A DNA stretch of 64,000 nucleotides from Clostridia bacterium (GTDB taxonomy: Bacteria > Bacillota > Clostridia > Christensenellales > Aristaeellaceae), in NCBI GenBank assembly GCA_017534885.1, contig JAFXVR010000024.1:1-64000 (forward strand), read 5' to 3'. The translations under genes were made by a program, and so were the position numbers. Shown in pieces: positions 45,831 to 53,285 of this stretch. Under the pieces are notes generated by a model. That model made no database searches. It was not told the DNA's origin and was given only the letters and a program-made list of their open reading frames with translations. Within the stretch, counting starts at the first letter, position 1. Each line of letters begins with the position of its first letter.

Positions 45831-46136
45831 ATGCCAAATTACGACTTACAAAGACAATATGATAGAGAAATCGCGCGGATAAACGCGCAGACAGCGCACG
45901 AGCAACACATCATTGAGTTCAAACAAATGTGCTCATAGATGATTATTGACGCAATTCCCGAAATAAAAAACCAAGTCAAAGAGGAAATCATGCTTGAACT
46001 AAAAAGTCAGGAGAAGGAATAGGCGCGGGTTGAGGAACAGTAGCAAAGAAGGACCCCCGCAAAAGTTGAGTTTGAAATCGACAAAAGAAGTATTATGGAA
46101 TAGTTAAAGAAAGCATTTCAAAAGGTGTTTAGGTAA
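45831..46136 (+). CDS. Coiled-coil element protein with four in-frame TAG codons
   Basis: ATG 45831 follows a strong GGAGGTGA (45819-45826). The frame runs 101 codons to TAA 46134-46136 and contains TAG at 45936, 46020, 46041 and 46101, with no TAA or TGA. Read as Gln, it becomes MPNYDLQRQYDREIARINAQ, FKQMCS-Q-MIIDAIPEIKNQ, VKEEIMLELKSQEKE-Q-ARVEEQ-Q-QRRT, then a final SIME-Q-LKKAFQKVF: a hydrophilic helical protein with a regular heptad-like pattern across each TAG. A decayed gene would be expected to contain TAA, TGA and frameshifts too. Function unknown. Confidence 0.55.
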
Positions 46137-46185
46137 CTTTGGATTGTCATGCAAAGCCTTTTCTGCTATGATGTAGGTGCTTGAA

Positions 46186-46258
46186 ATCCCAATGATGTAT
46201 CACACAATCCCAAAGTTGTATCTTCCTATCCAGAAGTTGTATGCTGCTGACCAGAAAT
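46186..46258 (+). promoter_or_regulatory. Four 21-bp direct repeats upstream of the WYL gene
   Basis: Repeats start at 46186 (ATCCCAATGATGTATC), 46207 (ATCCCAAAGTTGTATC), 46228 (ATCCAGAAGTTGTATG) and a partial one at 46249 (GACCAGAAATG). The period of 21 bases equals two helical turns, so a protein could bind all copies on one DNA face. Probably operators of the WYL regulator. Confidence 0.65.
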
Positions 46259-46274
46259 GAAGGGAGTAAAGCAT

Positions 46275-47252
46275 ATGGCGCGCGGTGAAAGGCAAAAGTT
46301 AAAACTACTCTACCTGAAACAGTTCTTTGAAGAGAAGACGGACGAAGACCACCCTGCGACAATGGCTGATATCATAGCCTATTTGAAATCATACGGTGTG
46401 GAAGCGGAGCGCAAGAGCATATATTCAGATTTGGATGCCCTTGCCGAGTTTGGTATGGATGTGCACAATGAAGAGTTTCACAAAACCTATCAGTTGAGCG
46501 ACCGCTACTTTGACTTGCCAGAAATTAAACTTATTGTTGATAGTGTTGCCTCATCAAAGTTTCTGTCAGAGAAGAAAAGTATGATGCTCATCAAAAAGTT
46601 GGGCAGTCTATGCAGTGAGCACCAGCGGCAGCAGGTCAGCCGCGATATCCATGTGATGAATCGCGCCCGAACAATGAACAACAGCGCCTTGAATGCGTTG
46701 GACCATATTCAGTCTGCGATGAGAAACAATTGCACTATCACATTCAAATACTATCATTACAATGTTGAAAAAGAACGTCAAGCCGCCCACAACGGGAAAG
46801 TGTATGAAGTCAGCCCGTGGGCGTTATTCTATGATAATGAAAATTATTATTTGAGGGCTTTCATGGATGGAGATTTCAAGACTTTCCGCATAGACCGCAT
46901 GGGCAGCGTTGCCTCAGGAACAAAAGAACGGGAAGGCAGAGAAGAGTTCAGCAAAATGGACATTGCATCCTATACGAAAGCCACTTTTAGCATGTTTGAT
47001 GGAGAGCAAGAGCGTGTGGATATGGTATTCCACAATCGTATGATTGATGCTGTGATTGACAAGTTTGGTAAGGATGTATGGTTGGTCAAAGAAGATGAAT
47101 GGCATTTCAAGGTAACGGCTACCGTATCCGTCAGCCCGCAGTTCTTTGCATGGGTTTTCGGGTTGGGGGATTACGCCACTATCACTGCACCTGAAAGCGT
47201 GGTTAAACAGATGAAGGATATGTTGGAAAAGGTCGGCAAAAGATATGAGTGA
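46275..47252 (+). CDS. WYL-domain transcriptional regulator
   Basis: A 325-residue protein. The N-terminal winged HTH covers residues 1-75 (HPATMADIIAYLKSYG, ERKSIYSDLDALAEFG); the middle WYL domain has KVYEVSPWALFYDNENYYLRAF and FRIDRMGSV; the C-terminal WCX part follows. ATG 46275 is preferred, with AAGGGAG upstream. WYL proteins control DNA-damage, CRISPR and defence genes in known cases. It lies at the right border of the element and likely controls its own gene through the 21-bp repeats. Confidence 0.9.
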   Translation: MARGERQKLKLLYLKQFFEEKTDEDHPATMADIIAYLKSYGVEAERKSIYSDLDALAEFGMDVHNEEFHKTYQLSDRYFDLPEIKLIVDSVASSKFLSEKKSMMLIKKLGSLCSEHQRQQVSRDIHVMNRARTMNNSALNALDHIQSAMRNNCTITFKYYHYNVEKERQAAHNGKVYEVSPWALFYDNENYYLRAFMDGDFKTFRIDRMGSVASGTKEREGREEFSKMDIASYTKATFSMFDGEQERVDMVFHNRMIDAVIDKFGKDVWLVKEDEWHFKVTATVSVSPQFFAWVFGLGDYATITAPESVVKQMKDMLEKVGKRYE

Positions 47253-47453
47253 TTACTCATCTATGAGCATAAATCAGGCCCTTGACCATCTGGCAATGCT
47301 ATGATAAACTGAAAATGGCTATGAGCTGACCTGACGGAATTGGGGCTTGTAGTCTATCAGCCAGAGCGGAGCCAGATAAGACTATTTCACAGGACGAAAA
47401 GCATGGTAATACCCTATCCCGCGAGGGAGCGGCGCGTAGCGCCTGCGCCCGAG

Positions 47454-47514
47454 CGAGAACAGCTACACCAGCCAGATGGTCCGCACCATCAAGTACTTCG
47501 CGGAACTGAAGTAA
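47454..47514 (+). pseudogene. attR and displaced original gap 3' end
   Basis: Identical to attL for 28 bases (47454-47481), and then the last codons of gap in host codon use (CGC, GAA) to TAA 47512-47514, encoding [19 protein letters not shown]. This is the original end of gap, cut off from the body of the gene by the element. Confidence 0.85.
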
Positions 47515-47532
47515 GATTCGGGAAAACAAAGG

Positions 47533-47566
47533 CTCCCAGCTGCTGATGAGGCGGCTGGGAGTTTTT
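47533..47566 (+). terminator. Original gap terminator, now isolated
   Basis: CTCCCAGC (47533-47540) and GCTGGGAG (47554-47561) followed by TTTTT. It lies 18 bases after the displaced gap stop codon. Confidence 0.8.
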
Positions 47567-47650
47567 GTTATGGGGGGAAGGGGGTGATGCGATTGTGAAG
47601 CAGGCGGTTTTGTGATGGACATCAACAAAGCCTTACGCACAGCAGCGATG

Positions 47651-48079
47651 TCAGCTCAGCCCCAGGATCTCCAAAGTCCTGCCATCCCGTTTCCCGCCGA
47701 AATACTTGTCCAGCACCTGCTGAAACACGGGATCAGCGTTCGGCACAAGCGCAAACAGCGTCATGGAAGACCGGAGTTTCATGTCGTCCGGCCAGCCGAA
47801 GACTTCCGCGGCGCTGCTTGTATTCAGTGCCAGAAGCGCATGGCAGATTTCGAGGAGATTTCCGCCGAGAAAGGGGTCGTGGAGAAAAGCGGCGGCCTCA
47901 TCCAGATCATGGATCGCATAATACTGGGAAGTGGCGCTGTGCCCAAGGCCGCGAATCTGCGGGAAGATATACCACATCCAGTGGGATTCCTTGCGGCCGT
48001 TCCGGATTTCCGCCAGAGCGGTTGGATAGGATGTGTTTTGCGCATCCGTAAACCTTGATAAATCTGTGCTTGAGTTCAT
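47651..48079 (-). CDS. DUF1810 protein
   Basis: A 142-residue protein with RFTDAQNTSYPTALAEIRNGRKESHWMWYIFPQIRGLG, cited in parts, and SQYYAIHDLDEAAAFL, KLRSSMTLFALV, the strongly conserved DUF1810 pattern of small cytoplasmic proteins. Role unknown. Confidence 0.9.
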   Translation of the reverse strand: MNSSTDLSRFTDAQNTSYPTALAEIRNGRKESHWMWYIFPQIRGLGHSATSQYYAIHDLDEAAAFLHDPFLGGNLLEICHALLALNTSSAAEVFGWPDDMKLRSSMTLFALVPNADPVFQQVLDKYFGGKRDGRTLEILGLS

Positions 48080-48118
48080 TGTTTGATCACCAGTCCTGTT
48101 TCATGTGGGTGTTAAGGG

Positions 48119-48932
48119 TCAGGGATTGCACCTGCCGCAAGGTGTATAGCCTTCCGCAATTGCTTCATCCCTCGAGGAGAACGCAACTCTGTTCTTTTCG
48201 CTCATGCTGAGGGCTGAACTGCAGCTTGCCCGGTGAAAGACATGCGATTTCCTGTTGCCGACATACACGCTTTCTGGATCATCAGCCGGGAGAGAACGTT
48301 CGGCAAGCGTGTCATCCGGCAAATCTGCATCAAGGCTCAGCTCAGCAATATAGTACTCGTCCGGAAGCCTTCGCGGTGTCAGGCCGAGGGAAGTGTATGT
48401 CAAAGGAGATCCTTTTCCGCAGGAGCCTCTATGGCAATCGTCAATGCCGAGGCGCTCCGCATTGACACGGGAGATCATGCGGGGATTATACATACCACTG
48501 CAGGTGGGATCAGCGTGATACTTCCTGCCGCCATCTGTTGGGACAAAGCAGATGTCATCCCATCTTTCTGCTGAAAACTTCGAGGACTCATCAGGCAGGA
48601 TATTGTAGAGCAGCGCATCCAGCGTTTCATCATCCATCCAGCCGGTGCATTCCAGCCCGTGATCGGCCTGAAACCGGATGACAGCCTGCCTGACTTCCGC
48701 GGTGAACTCGCTTTTCTTTTGGTTTTGTTCAGGTATCCCTGATCCCGCAGTACACCGATGATTTCTCAACCGCTAAGCTCTTGTCCCCCAGCTGAATGAA
48801 GCAGGTGCACTGGTCAGGCGGATTGTTGCACTGGCAGGGGATATACGCGCTGGCTTGGTTGACGGCGGTTGAAAGGAGGAGGCAGGTGATGAGAAAAGCC
48901 AGGAGACGGGTCTTCAACGACGTTCTCATCAC
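48119..48932 (-). pseudogene. Secreted peptidoglycan-binding-type protein gene with two frameshifts
   Basis: Frame 1 (48932-48729) has a signal peptide, a Cys-rich segment (CQCNNPPDQCTC) and FIQLGDKSLAVE. The homology then continues in frame 2 as IIGVLRDQGYLNKTK and then in frame 3 (to 48119) as SEFTAEVRQAVIRFQADHGL plus two Cys-containing repeats (KYHADPTCSGMYNPR and HVFHRASCSSALSM...CGRC). PG_binding_1-type proteins have these three pieces in one chain. Both shifts fit single-base losses, the second in an A-rich run. Either a broken gene or assembly errors. Confidence 0.65.
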
Positions 48933-48935
48933 CTT

Positions 48936-49280
48936 TCACCCCACCATCATCCCCACCCCCTGCGCCAAAGCGACCCCCACACACGCCGCAATGGCGACGG
49001 TGAGCAGGCCTTTGCCGCGCCAGGCGAAGAGGACGGCGGTCACCAGGCCGCAGAGGGCGCACCAGAGAGGGGCGGGGTCGCCGCCGGAGACGTAGCCGGT
49101 GGCGTAGAAGATGTCGGGGATGGTCATGGCGGCCAGCACGGCGTAAGGCACATAGTACAGGAAGGAGCGCACGAACACCGACTTGATTTCCCGGCGGAAG
49201 ACCGTCAGCGGCAGCATGCGGATCAGGTAGGTGACCGCGGCCATGACCACCAGGTAGGGGAGGAAGGTCTGCCAGCTCAT
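48936..49280 (-). CDS. azlD: AzlD-type branched-chain amino acid exporter subunit
   Basis: A 114-residue hydrophobic protein with four helices; TYLIRMLPLTVFRREIKSVF and VPYAVLAAMTIPDI are typical of AzlD. It overlaps azlC by four bases (ATGA). AzlC and AzlD form an exporter of branched-chain amino acids (or analogues such as azaleucine). Confidence 0.85.
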   Translation of the reverse strand: MSWQTFLPYLVVMAAVTYLIRMLPLTVFRREIKSVFVRSFLYYVPYAVLAAMTIPDIFYATGYVSGGDPAPLWCALCGLVTAVLFAWRGKGLLTVAIAACVGVALAQGVGMMVG

Positions 49281-49981
49281 GCGCCGCCCTCCTCTCTGAC
49301 CGGGAAGAGCGCCGCGCCCAGGCAGCTGGCCGCCACCGCGCAGAGGATGATGGCGTAGCCGGCGGGGATGCCGCGCAGGAGGGGCAGGTAGCGGAAGAGA
49401 AGGCTCAGCGCGGCGGAGAAGAGCACCACCGTGCGCACAGGCTTCTGCTTGCGGGAGGGCGGGATGATGATGGCTAAAAACATGCCGTAGATGGCGATGC
49501 CCAGCGCCCGGGTGACAAAGGCGGGCAGGAGGGTGCCGGCCACCGCGCCCAGCAGGGTGCCCAGGGCCCAGCCGAAGTAGGGCAGGAGCATCAGCCCGTA
49601 GAGGTAGGAATGCCCCACCTTCCCCGGCTGGCCGGAAGCCACGGCGAAGATTTCATCCGTGTTGGCAAAGGAAAAGAGCATGCGCCGCGGCGTGGTCATG
49701 TCCTCATCCATTTTCTGGGACAGGGAGAGGCTCATCAGGGCGTAGCGCAGGTTGATGGTCAGCTGGGTCAGGGCCATCTCCACCAGCGGCGCGGCGGCGG
49801 CCATCAGCTGAATGCCCGCCAGCTGCCCGGCGGAGGTGAGGTTCGTCAGCGAAATCAGCACCGCCTGAAGGGGACTCAGGCCCGTGCCCACCGCCTGAAT
49901 GCCAAAGGCGAAGGATACCGACAGGTAGCCCAGGGCGATGGGAATCCCATGCTTCAGACCCCGGATGAATGGACGCTGCAA
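49277..49981 (-). CDS. azlC: AzlC-type branched-chain amino acid exporter subunit
   Basis: A 234-residue membrane protein with GIPIALGYLSVSFAFGIQA, LTNLTSAGQLAGIQLM and a central LRYALMSLSLSQKM typical of AzlC. The TTG at 49981 is preferred as start: GGGAGG lies eight bases upstream, while the ATG at 50077 has no site and adds 32 atypical residues. Transcribed divergently from uxaB. Confidence 0.85.
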   Translation of the reverse strand: MQRPFIRGLKHGIPIALGYLSVSFAFGIQAVGTGLSPLQAVLISLTNLTSAGQLAGIQLMAAAAPLVEMALTQLTINLRYALMSLSLSQKMDEDMTTPRRMLFSFANTDEIFAVASGQPGKVGHSYLYGLMLLPYFGWALGTLLGAVAGTLLPAFVTRALGIAIYGMFLAIIIPPSRKQKPVRTVVLFSAALSLLFRYLPLLRGIPAGYAIILCAVAASCLGAALFPVREEGGA

Positions 49982-50112
49982 AGGGCAGGCCTCCCTTGAA
50001 CAAAACAGGATCGCTCCGCGGCGCTGAAGCGGGGATGCCCGCCGGGCCGCGTTTCCGCTCAATTGTAGCGCATCCATGCGGGAATGTCAAACCGGGTGAT
50101 GCCGAAAAACGG

Positions 50113-50141
50113 TTGACGTTTGCCCTTCCTGGGAGTACAAT
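50113..50141 (+). promoter_or_regulatory. Predicted uxaB promoter
   Basis: TTGACG (50113-50118), 17-base spacer, TACAAT (50136-50141), 32 bases before the ATG. Confidence 0.65.
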
Positions 50142-50173
50142 AGATTCAGCCACAAAACAAAGGAGGCATCCAT

Positions 50174-51646
50174 ATGAACAGCCTGAACGCAGCCCTGTAC
50201 CCCGCTCCGGCCCGGCCGGTGCGCGTGCTTCAGTTTGGCGAGGGCAATTTCCTGCGGGCCTTCGCGGACTATTTCATCGACATCGCCAACGAAAAGACGG
50301 ACTTCAACGGCTCGGTGGTGCTGGTCAAGCCGATTCCCTTCGGCACGCTGTTCCCGGCCTTCAAGGGGCAGGATTACCGCTATACGGTGATGCTGCGCGG
50401 ACTGGTGGACGGCCAGCCGGTGGAGCAGACCCGGGTGATCTCCAGTGTGTCCGACGCGGTGGACTGCTATCAGGAGTACGAGCGCTACAGCGCTTACGCA
50501 AAATGCGAGACCCTGCGCTTCGTCATCAGCAATACCACCGAGGCGGGCATTGTGCTGGACGAGAGCGACCGGCTGGATCTCTGCCCGCCCAACACCTACC
50601 CGGGCAAGCTGACCAAGTTCCTATACGAGCGCGCCGAGCACTTCGACTACGCGCCGGACAAGGGGCTCATCATCCTGCCGGTGGAGCTGATTGACGACAA
50701 CGGCATCGCCCTGCACCGCTGCGTGACCGCCCTGGCAAAGCTCTGGGGGCTGGGCGAGCGCTTTGAGAAGTGGCTGGAGGAGAGCTGTGTGTTCACCTCC
50801 ACGCTGGTGGACCGCATCGTGACCGGCTATCCCCGGGGCGAGGCGGAGGCCATCTGGGAGAAACTGGGCTACCGGGACGACATTCTGGTGACCGCCGAGC
50901 CCTTCGGCCTGTGGGTCATTGAGTCGGCGAAGGATATTTCCGACGAGCTGCCCCTGCCCAGGGCCGGCCTGCCGGTGATCTACACCGACAACCAGAAGCC
51001 CTACAAGCAGCGCAAGGTGCGCATCCTCAACGGCGCGCATACCTCCTTTGTGCCCATGGCCTTCCAGTGCGGGCATGACATCGTGCTGGAGGCGATGAAC
51101 GATCCGCTGATCCGCACCTTCATGCAGAAGACCCTCTACGACGAGGTGATTCCCACCCTCGACCTGCCCAGACAGGATCTGCTGGACTTCGCCGAGGCCG
51201 TGACGGGGCGCTTCGCAAACCCCTTCATCCGGCATCAGCTGCTGTCCATCTGCCTGAACTGCGTCAGCAAGTGGCGCGCCCGCTGCCTGCCCTCCTTAGA
51301 GGTCTATCTGGAGCGCAAAGGCGAGCTGCCCCCGCACCTGACCTTCTCCATCGCCGCCATGATGAGCCTGTACCTGGGCGGCGAAAAGGGCGAGGACGGC
51401 AAGCTGCACTGCCTGCGCGGCGGCCAGCCCTACGAGCTGCAGGATGATGCCGCCGTGCTGGACTTCTTCGCCGGCGCGAAGGCCCTGTCCGCCGACGAGG
51501 CCGTGAAAGCCTTCCTGAGCAATGAGACCTTCTTCGGCAAAGACCTGACCCAGCTCCCCGGCCTCGAAGCCGCCGTCGCCGCCGCCCTGAAGGACATTCA
51601 GGCGAAGGGCATGAAGGCTGTTGTGGAAGAACGGTTTGGGGTGTGA
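50174..51646 (+). CDS. uxaB: Tagaturonate reductase (altronate oxidoreductase)
   Basis: A 490-residue member of the long-chain mannitol dehydrogenase family. The N-terminus has VLQFGEGNFLRAFADYFID, the NAD fold start typical of UxaB; the catalytic lysine region is in RILNGAHTSFVP. It reduces tagaturonate to altronate in galacturonate catabolism. SD AAAGGAGG precedes the ATG. The GH28 gene further down suggests pectin use. Confidence 0.9.
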   Translation: MNSLNAALYPAPARPVRVLQFGEGNFLRAFADYFIDIANEKTDFNGSVVLVKPIPFGTLFPAFKGQDYRYTVMLRGLVDGQPVEQTRVISSVSDAVDCYQEYERYSAYAKCETLRFVISNTTEAGIVLDESDRLDLCPPNTYPGKLTKFLYERAEHFDYAPDKGLIILPVELIDDNGIALHRCVTALAKLWGLGERFEKWLEESCVFTSTLVDRIVTGYPRGEAEAIWEKLGYRDDILVTAEPFGLWVIESAKDISDELPLPRAGLPVIYTDNQKPYKQRKVRILNGAHTSFVPMAFQCGHDIVLEAMNDPLIRTFMQKTLYDEVIPTLDLPRQDLLDFAEAVTGRFANPFIRHQLLSICLNCVSKWRARCLPSLEVYLERKGELPPHLTFSIAAMMSLYLGGEKGEDGKLHCLRGGQPYELQDDAAVLDFFAGAKALSADEAVKAFLSNETFFGKDLTQLPGLEAAVAAALKDIQAKGMKAVVEERFGV

Positions 51647-51702
51647 GCGGCATTTGAAAACCCCATTGAAAGCATGAATCCAAGCGAGCGAGCGAAGGGG
51701 GT

Positions 51703-51731
51703 CCAGGGGGGCGATCGCAAAGCCCCCCTGG
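51703..51731 (+). terminator. Hairpin after uxaB
   Basis: CCAGGGGGGC (51703-51712) and GCCCCCCTGG (51722-51731), perfect 10-bp stem, no T-run. Confidence 0.45.
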
Positions 51732-51826
51732 TCGCGCCCGCAGGCGCGAAACCCCTGTCCAAAACCGACAGAAAAAAAGAACTCAGGCTGACAACGGGAA
51801 AAGAACTGCGGGGGAGAGATAAAGAT

Positions 51827-52357
51827 ATGACAAAGCCCCTGATCATCCTGACAGACATCGGCGATACCATCATCGACGAGGGCACCGAGGTGCGGAACGC
51901 GGCGGACGTGGTGATCCGGGCGGACTGCATCCCCGGCGCCCGGGAAACCTACCTGCGCCTGCACGAGGCGGGCTACACCATCTGCATGGTGGCGGACGGG
52001 CTGACGGCTTCCTTCCGCAATCTGATGGCGCTGCACGGGCTGACGGACATCTTCGCGGTCTGGGTGGTGTCCGAGGAGATCGGCGAGGACAAGCCCAGCC
52101 CGAAGATGTTCCAGGCGGCCTTTGACGCGCTGGGACTGACGGAGAAAGACAAGGGCCGGGTCATCATGGTGGGCAACAATGTGAAGCGGGACATGCGCGG
52201 GGCCGGGCGCTTCGGCCTGCGCTCCGTGCTGCTGGACTGGTCGCCCCGCCGCCCCTTCGACGCGGAAGAGTCCGAGGACGTGCCCACCTATACCATCCAC
52301 CTGCCGGAGGAGCTCTTCGCCCTGTGCGAGCGGCTGAACGCGGAGGTGGATGCATGA
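51827..52357 (+). CDS. HAD-superfamily hydrolase
   Basis: A 176-residue protein with the nucleophile motif LTDIGDTIID near the start (first Asp nucleophile), VADGLTASFRN and MVGNNVKRDMRGAG (motif IV). The substrate is unknown; the locus suggests a sugar phosphate. Start 51827 follows GGGGAGAGA. It overlaps the next gene by four bases. Confidence 0.8.
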   Translation: MTKPLIILTDIGDTIIDEGTEVRNAADVVIRADCIPGARETYLRLHEAGYTICMVADGLTASFRNLMALHGLTDIFAVWVVSEEIGEDKPSPKMFQAAFDALGLTEKDKGRVIMVGNNVKRDMRGAGRFGLRSVLLDWSPRRPFDAEESEDVPTYTIHLPEELFALCERLNAEVDA

Positions 52358-53058
52358 CCGATCTCGACCTGGCCCTGCGCCACGCGCCCATCATCCATTA
52401 CGACGCGGCGGACACGATTCCCCTCAGGGCCGTGGGCTGGACGGTCTTTCATGAGACCGCGCCGAGCCGCTCCTTCCCCGGACGGAAGGTGGAAGTGGGC
52501 CCCGGCGCGGCCTTTACGGTGGAATACGCCTGCTATTTCGACTATGACATCGGCCACATGTACGACCTGGAGCACGTGTGGGTGACCATCGACAGGGAAG
52601 GCCGGCCCATGGCCGCCGAGGGGAGCTTCCACGGCAAGTACCTGTCCATTCTTGTGCCTGGCTGGCCCGGTTCCCTGCCCCCGGAGAACGGGCGCGTCCA
52701 TGCCTTCTGCCAGCCCGGGAAGCACGCCTTCTTAGCCGCGGGGAACATCACCCGGCTCTTCCCTCACTGGGACACCTGCTGCAGCCATCCAGAGGGCGGG
52801 GTGCTGCTGGGCAATCCCTTCTGCGCGGCGCATACGCCCACCGGGAAGGACGCCTTCACCCCCACGGAGGAAGACCACCGCAACGCCAGCCGCTGGCTCA
52901 GGGAAAAGCTGGCCTTTGAGCCGACGCTGGACTTCTCCCGGGCGGAAATCCCCGACGCCTCCCTGTTCATGACCTGGGACGAGCTGTATGAGCGGGTGCC
53001 GGGGTGGATTGAGGAGGAGTGCGGGAGGATTAGGGGAGCGTTTGGGAGTGAGAAGTGA
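52354..53058 (+). CDS. Conserved hypothetical protein, NPP1/Vps62-like motif
   Basis: A 234-residue protein. The stretch YDIGHMYDLEHVWVTIDREG resembles the H-x-x-DWE(H) core of NPP1 and Vps62-related families, with AAEGSFHGKYLSI after it; HWDTCCSHPEGG and a C-terminal DASLFMTWDELYERVP follow. No signal peptide. It is translationally coupled with the HAD gene and probably belongs to the uronate group. Function unknown. Confidence 0.65.
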   Translation: MTDLDLALRHAPIIHYDAADTIPLRAVGWTVFHETAPSRSFPGRKVEVGPGAAFTVEYACYFDYDIGHMYDLEHVWVTIDREGRPMAAEGSFHGKYLSILVPGWPGSLPPENGRVHAFCQPGKHAFLAAGNITRLFPHWDTCCSHPEGGVLLGNPFCAAHTPTGKDAFTPTEEDHRNASRWLREKLAFEPTLDFSRAEIPDASLFMTWDELYERVPGWIEEECGRIRGAFGSEK

Positions 53059-53181
53059 GGAGTTAGGAATGAGGAGTTCAGGCCACGGGAGGTTGAAGGT
53101 TGAAGGGTGGAGGTTGAAGGTTTTTCGGCTGATGCCGCATAACGCCATTCGATGTGATATACCCGGATCGATATGAATCAC

Positions 53182-53277
53182 CTTCGGTAAGGTCTTTTGG
53201 AAGAGGATGAGGGGGTTTGGGGGAGAAGGGGAAACCTTTTCTTCCAAGAAAAGGTTTCCCCTTCTCCCCCAAGAGGA
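53182..53277. repeat. Dispersed G-rich palindrome family, copy P3
   Basis: A perfect 27-bp stem: TTGGGGGAGAAGGGGAAACC and on to 53243, loop CC, complement at 53246-53272. The SD of the GH28 gene (AGAGGAGG) starts right after it. Confidence 0.8.
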
Positions 53278-53285
53278 GGTATACG

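Larger units (their letters stand above)
28662..47481 (+). mobile_element. Integrative element, about 18.8 kb, inserted in the 3' end of gap
   Basis: Bounded by the direct repeats at 28634-28661 and 47454-47481. The integrase gene lies beside the left end, as in most tyrosine-integrase elements. The cargo includes an ArdC antirestriction gene, a type I restriction-modification operon and a WYL regulator. No relaxase, coupling protein, capsid or terminase was seen, so it is a mobilisable island or a defence island rather than a complete conjugative element or phage. Base composition is more AT-rich than the host. It carries six in-frame TAG codons in three genes. Confidence 0.85.

Noticed and set aside
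45831..46136. The TAG-containing frames as ordinary pseudogenes
   Set aside because: Six TAG without any TAA, TGA or frameshift in three genes with good or acceptable starts is unlikely for random decay, though it cannot be excluded by eye.
46186..46258. CRISPR array
   Set aside because: The repeats are adjacent with only five-base gaps and no spacer-sized segments, and there are no cas genes.
28662..47481. A suppressor tRNA (CTA anticodon) encoded in the element
   Set aside because: I looked for a T-loop GTTCGA-type sequence and a CTA anticodon stem in the intergenic parts and found none. It may lie elsewhere in the genome; a tRNA search is needed.
53059..53150. G-rich short repeats (GAGGAGT, GGTTGAAG)
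   Set aside because: Irregular low-complexity stretch without clear unit or structure.
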